From Monocercomonoides exilis (taxonomy: Eukaryota; Preaxostyla; Oxymonadida; Polymastigidae), in NCBI GenBank assembly GCA_001643675.2, contig LSRY02000077.1, positions 31,001 through 95,000 on the forward strand: a stretch of 64,000 nucleotides of DNA. The letters run 5' to 3'. The translations under genes were made by a program, and so were the position numbers. This document shows, one piece after another, positions 61,876 to 64,000 of this stretch; position 1 is the first letter of the stretch; the number at the start of each line of letters is the position of its first letter. The notes under the pieces were generated by a model that saw only the letters and a list, made by a program, of their open reading frames with translations, was not told the DNA's origin and made no database searches.

Positions 61876-62820
61876 ATGTCACAAATTGAAAACTTCAGAA
61901 GCAGAGCATATTGTTTCACGTTAAACAATTATACAAACGATGAATTTGAACACATAAAGCACATAGACTGCAGATATTTAGTTGTTGGCGAAGAAGTAGG
62001 CGCAATGGGTACACCGCATTTACAAGGTTACGTTCATTTTAAAAATCAGAAGTCCTTTCATACCGTAAAGCTAATGATAAGCGAAAGGTGTCACTTAGAA
62101 GCTGCCAAGGGATCCCCAGATGACAATCGGAAGTATTGCACCAAAGAAAATAAATTCTTTGAAAAAGGAGAGTTACCACAGCAAGGTAAACGTTCAGATA
62201 TTGATAAAGCAATATCAATGATTCAAGAAGGAAAATCAATCACAGAAGTGGCCAAGGAAATGCCAAAGCAAATCGTACTGCACGGAAAAGGATTATCTCA
62301 CTTAGCTAACATTCTACATGAAGAGCAGCAAGGAGACAGGACAGAAAGAAGGGAAAATTACTGGCTGTGGGGAAAAACAGGCTCAGGAAAAACTACTTAC
62401 GTTAAAAATAAAGCAAAAGAATTGAAGGAATCATTAGGTTGGAGATGCTACTATTGGCCTGTATCTCCTGGGTTTTTCACTAACTACACTAATCAAGAAA
62501 TCGCTGTATTCGACGACTTCGACCCCCATACCATGGACTTTAAAATGTTCTTAAAGATTACAGATCCTTGGTGTAATCCAGCTATAAACACCAAAGGAGA
62601 TTCTGGTACTTTTACTTCAAACTTAGTTTTCTTCACCGCTACAGAACCCGCAGAAACAATATTAAAGGGATGCGTAGACACAGATGACCAAATGGGTCAG
62701 GTTTCTAGAAGAATTAAAAATATTCATGTTCCTAACGATTTACAAGAACCTAACCTAGACGATGAAACAGCACCTACTCAACCCGATAACGAATATGACC
62801 CTTTTATTAATCAACTTTAA
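61876..62820 (+). CDS. rep: Rep, unit 10 (intact)
   Basis: Full 314-codon frame, same protein as unit 2. Confidence 0.96.
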   Translation: MSQIENFRSRAYCFTLNNYTNDEFEHIKHIDCRYLVVGEEVGAMGTPHLQGYVHFKNQKSFHTVKLMISERCHLEAAKGSPDDNRKYCTKENKFFEKGELPQQGKRSDIDKAISMIQEGKSITEVAKEMPKQIVLHGKGLSHLANILHEEQQGDRTERRENYWLWGKTGSGKTTYVKNKAKELKESLGWRCYYWPVSPGFFTNYTNQEIAVFDDFDPHTMDFKMFLKITDPWCNPAINTKGDSGTFTSNLVFFTATEPAETILKGCVDTDDQMGQVSRRIKNIHVPNDLQEPNLDDETAPTQPDNEYDPFINQL

Positions 62821-62919
62821 TTTTAAATTTTTATTTTAACTTCACTTTTAATATTTAATTCCCAATAGGGTGCAAAAATGCGTGAATTGATTTTTTATAA
62901 TAATAATAAAAAAAAAATA

Positions 62920-64000
62920 TTAATTATCATCATGTAAAATAGTAAAAGAAGAGGAGGGCCCAGGAGTAGAACCGGTAGCGCTACTTCCACCACGTGGTTC
63001 ATTTCCGATTCCACCACTGACCTCCTCAGATTCCTTAACAATAGCATTAGGTCTAGTTCCCTGACTAGTAAAAATTGTTCCCACAGGTTCATATACACCA
63101 GTTTGTATATCTTCTAAAGGCATTCCATTAACATACCTAAAGTAATTAACTTGATCATATTTATAACTTAATGTACATTGAGCTGACTGAGATGCACTTT
63201 CAAATAAATCATGAAATTTATCCTCAGCTCCAAATCCTCCTAAAATATAAATTGTATAATACCACCTATTTGGCTCCGTTTCTTGAGTCCATAACGTCTT
63301 CATATTTGGATATATATTAAAATGAAATTGAGTTACCCAATTAGTATCAGCACTTATTCTAAGTAACTTATCCATAAATAATTGCGCATTAAGGTTAGCC
63401 AACCAAGTCCTTTTAAATCCTTTAACATAACCTGATGTTAAAAGATAGGGTCTCTTAAACATAGACCATACATTATTTCCCAAATCTAAATTTGAACCCC
63501 ACTTCCTAAATATTATAACTCTAGCATAAGCATGTGACCACTTATTCATATCTTCATCAACATTAAATGGTGATACATTAAAAATAAAATTATAACTTAT
63601 TTTATATAAATTATAATTAGACTTCATATGTTGCACCAAACTAGGCATAGTACCATTAATATTAATATATGTAATAGAACCAGAAGGATAATTTAAACTA
63701 CCACCTGAACTCATTGTCATATTATACATATAAATCACTCCAGTTGCACCTTGTGTAGATCGATAGTCTATTGGTCTATTCTTATACAACCAATTAAAAT
63801 ATCTACGTTTCCTTATTCTATATCTCCTACGTAATCTTCTACGTAAACGCCTTCCTCTTCTTCTCCTACGTCTTATTTTTATACCCGTTCCAGTTTGCTT
63901 TACCTGTTTCCAATTGGGAACTCTACCTTGTCCTGCTTTTCTTATAGTACTATATAACTTACGTCGATTATGCCATTGCCATAAAGCTGTGGCTGCTCCT
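62920..64000 (-). CDS. cap: Capsid-like protein, unit 10, cut by the window edge
   Basis: The frame is open from its stop to the last base. By comparison with unit 2 the start codon would lie about 116 bp beyond the window, so the first about 39 residues are missing here only because of the edge. The spacer barcode is T6, four TAA-type repeats, A10. Confidence 0.85.
   Translation of the reverse strand, partial: GAATALWQWHNRRKLYSTIRKAGQGRVPNWKQVKQTGTGIKIRRRRRRGRRLRRRLRRRYRIRKRRYFNWLYKNRPIDYRSTQGATGVIYMYNMTMSSGGSLNYPSGSITYININGTMPSLVQHMKSNYNLYKISYNFIFNVSPFNVDEDMNKWSHAYARVIIFRKWGSNLDLGNNVWSMFKRPYLLTSGYVKGFKRTWLANLNAQLFMDKLLRISADTNWVTQFHFNIYPNMKTLWTQETEPNRWYYTIYILGGFGAEDKFHDLFESASQSAQCTLSYKYDQVNYFRYVNGMPLEDIQTGVYEPVGTIFTSQGTRPNAIVKESEEVSGGIGNEPRGGSSATGSTPGPSSSFTILHDDN

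Larger units (their letters stand above)
35648..64000. mobile_element. Head-to-tail tandem array of a CRESS-DNA virus genome, at least 9.8 units of about 2,855 bp
   Basis: Ten Rep starts at 36181, 39035, 41893, 44748, 47602, 50456, 53311, 56166, 59020 and 61876 define units of 2854-2858 bp, all in one orientation, running off the window's right edge. Each complete unit has Rep (+), Cap (-), a 136-aa ORF (-) and one origin hairpin. The unit length is that of a whole CRESS-virus genome, so the array looks like a rolling-circle concatemer placed in host DNA or otherwise joined to it. Differences between units visible by eye are almost all in A/T homopolymers and a TAA run. Host sequence, including genes with introns, lies on the left. 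The left-most about 400 bp is a different viral-like ORF. Alternatives: an extrachromosomal concatemer mis-joined to a host contig, or copy number inflated or collapsed by assembly. Confidence 0.9.

Noticed and set aside
36041-64000. CRISPR or satellite array
   Set aside because: The repeat unit is 2.85 kb and codes for Rep, Cap and an origin; no short repeat-spacer structure.

Overview
The window is nuclear DNA of a single-celled eukaryote. Genes carry short spliceosomal introns (about 50-300 nt), intergenic DNA is very AT-rich, and coding regions are full of Ser, Gln and Glu codon runs and (GAA)n tracts. The standard genetic code fits: one 11.6 kb ORF has no internal stop and ends at TAA, while others end at TGA and TAG. 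The surface-protein style and a family of Glu/Lys-rich helical paralogues resemble what I know of oxymonad flagellates (Monocercomonoides-like). That assignment is an inference from memory and was not tested by a search.

Host part (1 to about 35.65 kb). In order: the C-terminal part of cytosolic leucyl-tRNA synthetase (+); a large Ser/Gln-rich protein of unknown role (-, one intron); a small three-exon NOPCHAP1/DUF4598-type gene (+) that shares a 99-bp divergent promoter with the previous gene; a seven-exon NAK-family (AAK1/GAK-like) protein kinase (-) with one apparent GC-AG intron; 2.4 kb of AT-rich spacer with a long imperfect inverted repeat; a giant intronless 3873-residue type I surface protein built of nine roughly 400-residue Cys-motif/beta-helix modules (+); a decayed pseudogene (-) and, 4 kb further on, its intact three-exon paralogue (+); then a Ser-rich low-complexity ORF and AT-rich spacer.

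Viral part (about 35.65 kb to the window end). This is a head-to-tail tandem array of a circular Rep-encoding single-stranded DNA (CRESS-DNA) virus genome. The unit is about 2,855 bp and at least 9.8 units are present; the array runs off the right edge. Each unit has Rep on + (314 aa, HUH endonuclease plus SF3 helicase), and on - a capsid-like protein (398 aa, Arg-rich) and a 136-aa basic protein of unknown function. Between the divergent Rep and 136-aa ORFs lies an origin hairpin with an 11-bp stem whose loop carries TAGTATTAC on the - strand. The hairpin is flanked by candidate Rep-binding repeats: two tandem TCTCAGAAG copies and a 16-bp direct repeat on either side. So Cap and the 136-aa ORF are virion-sense and Rep is complementary-sense.

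The units are almost identical, and nearly all differences I can see are homopolymer or TAA-run lengths. Two Rep copies (first and ninth) have one-base frameshifts in A-runs. At the left edge, the 136-aa ORF of the repeat is replaced by a different basic ORF that starts at the same place relative to the origin. This suggests a junction with a second, divergent virus or a recombinant end. The array could be a recent integration of a rolling-circle concatemer, a maintained multi-copy element, or partly an assembly effect; read-level data are needed to decide.
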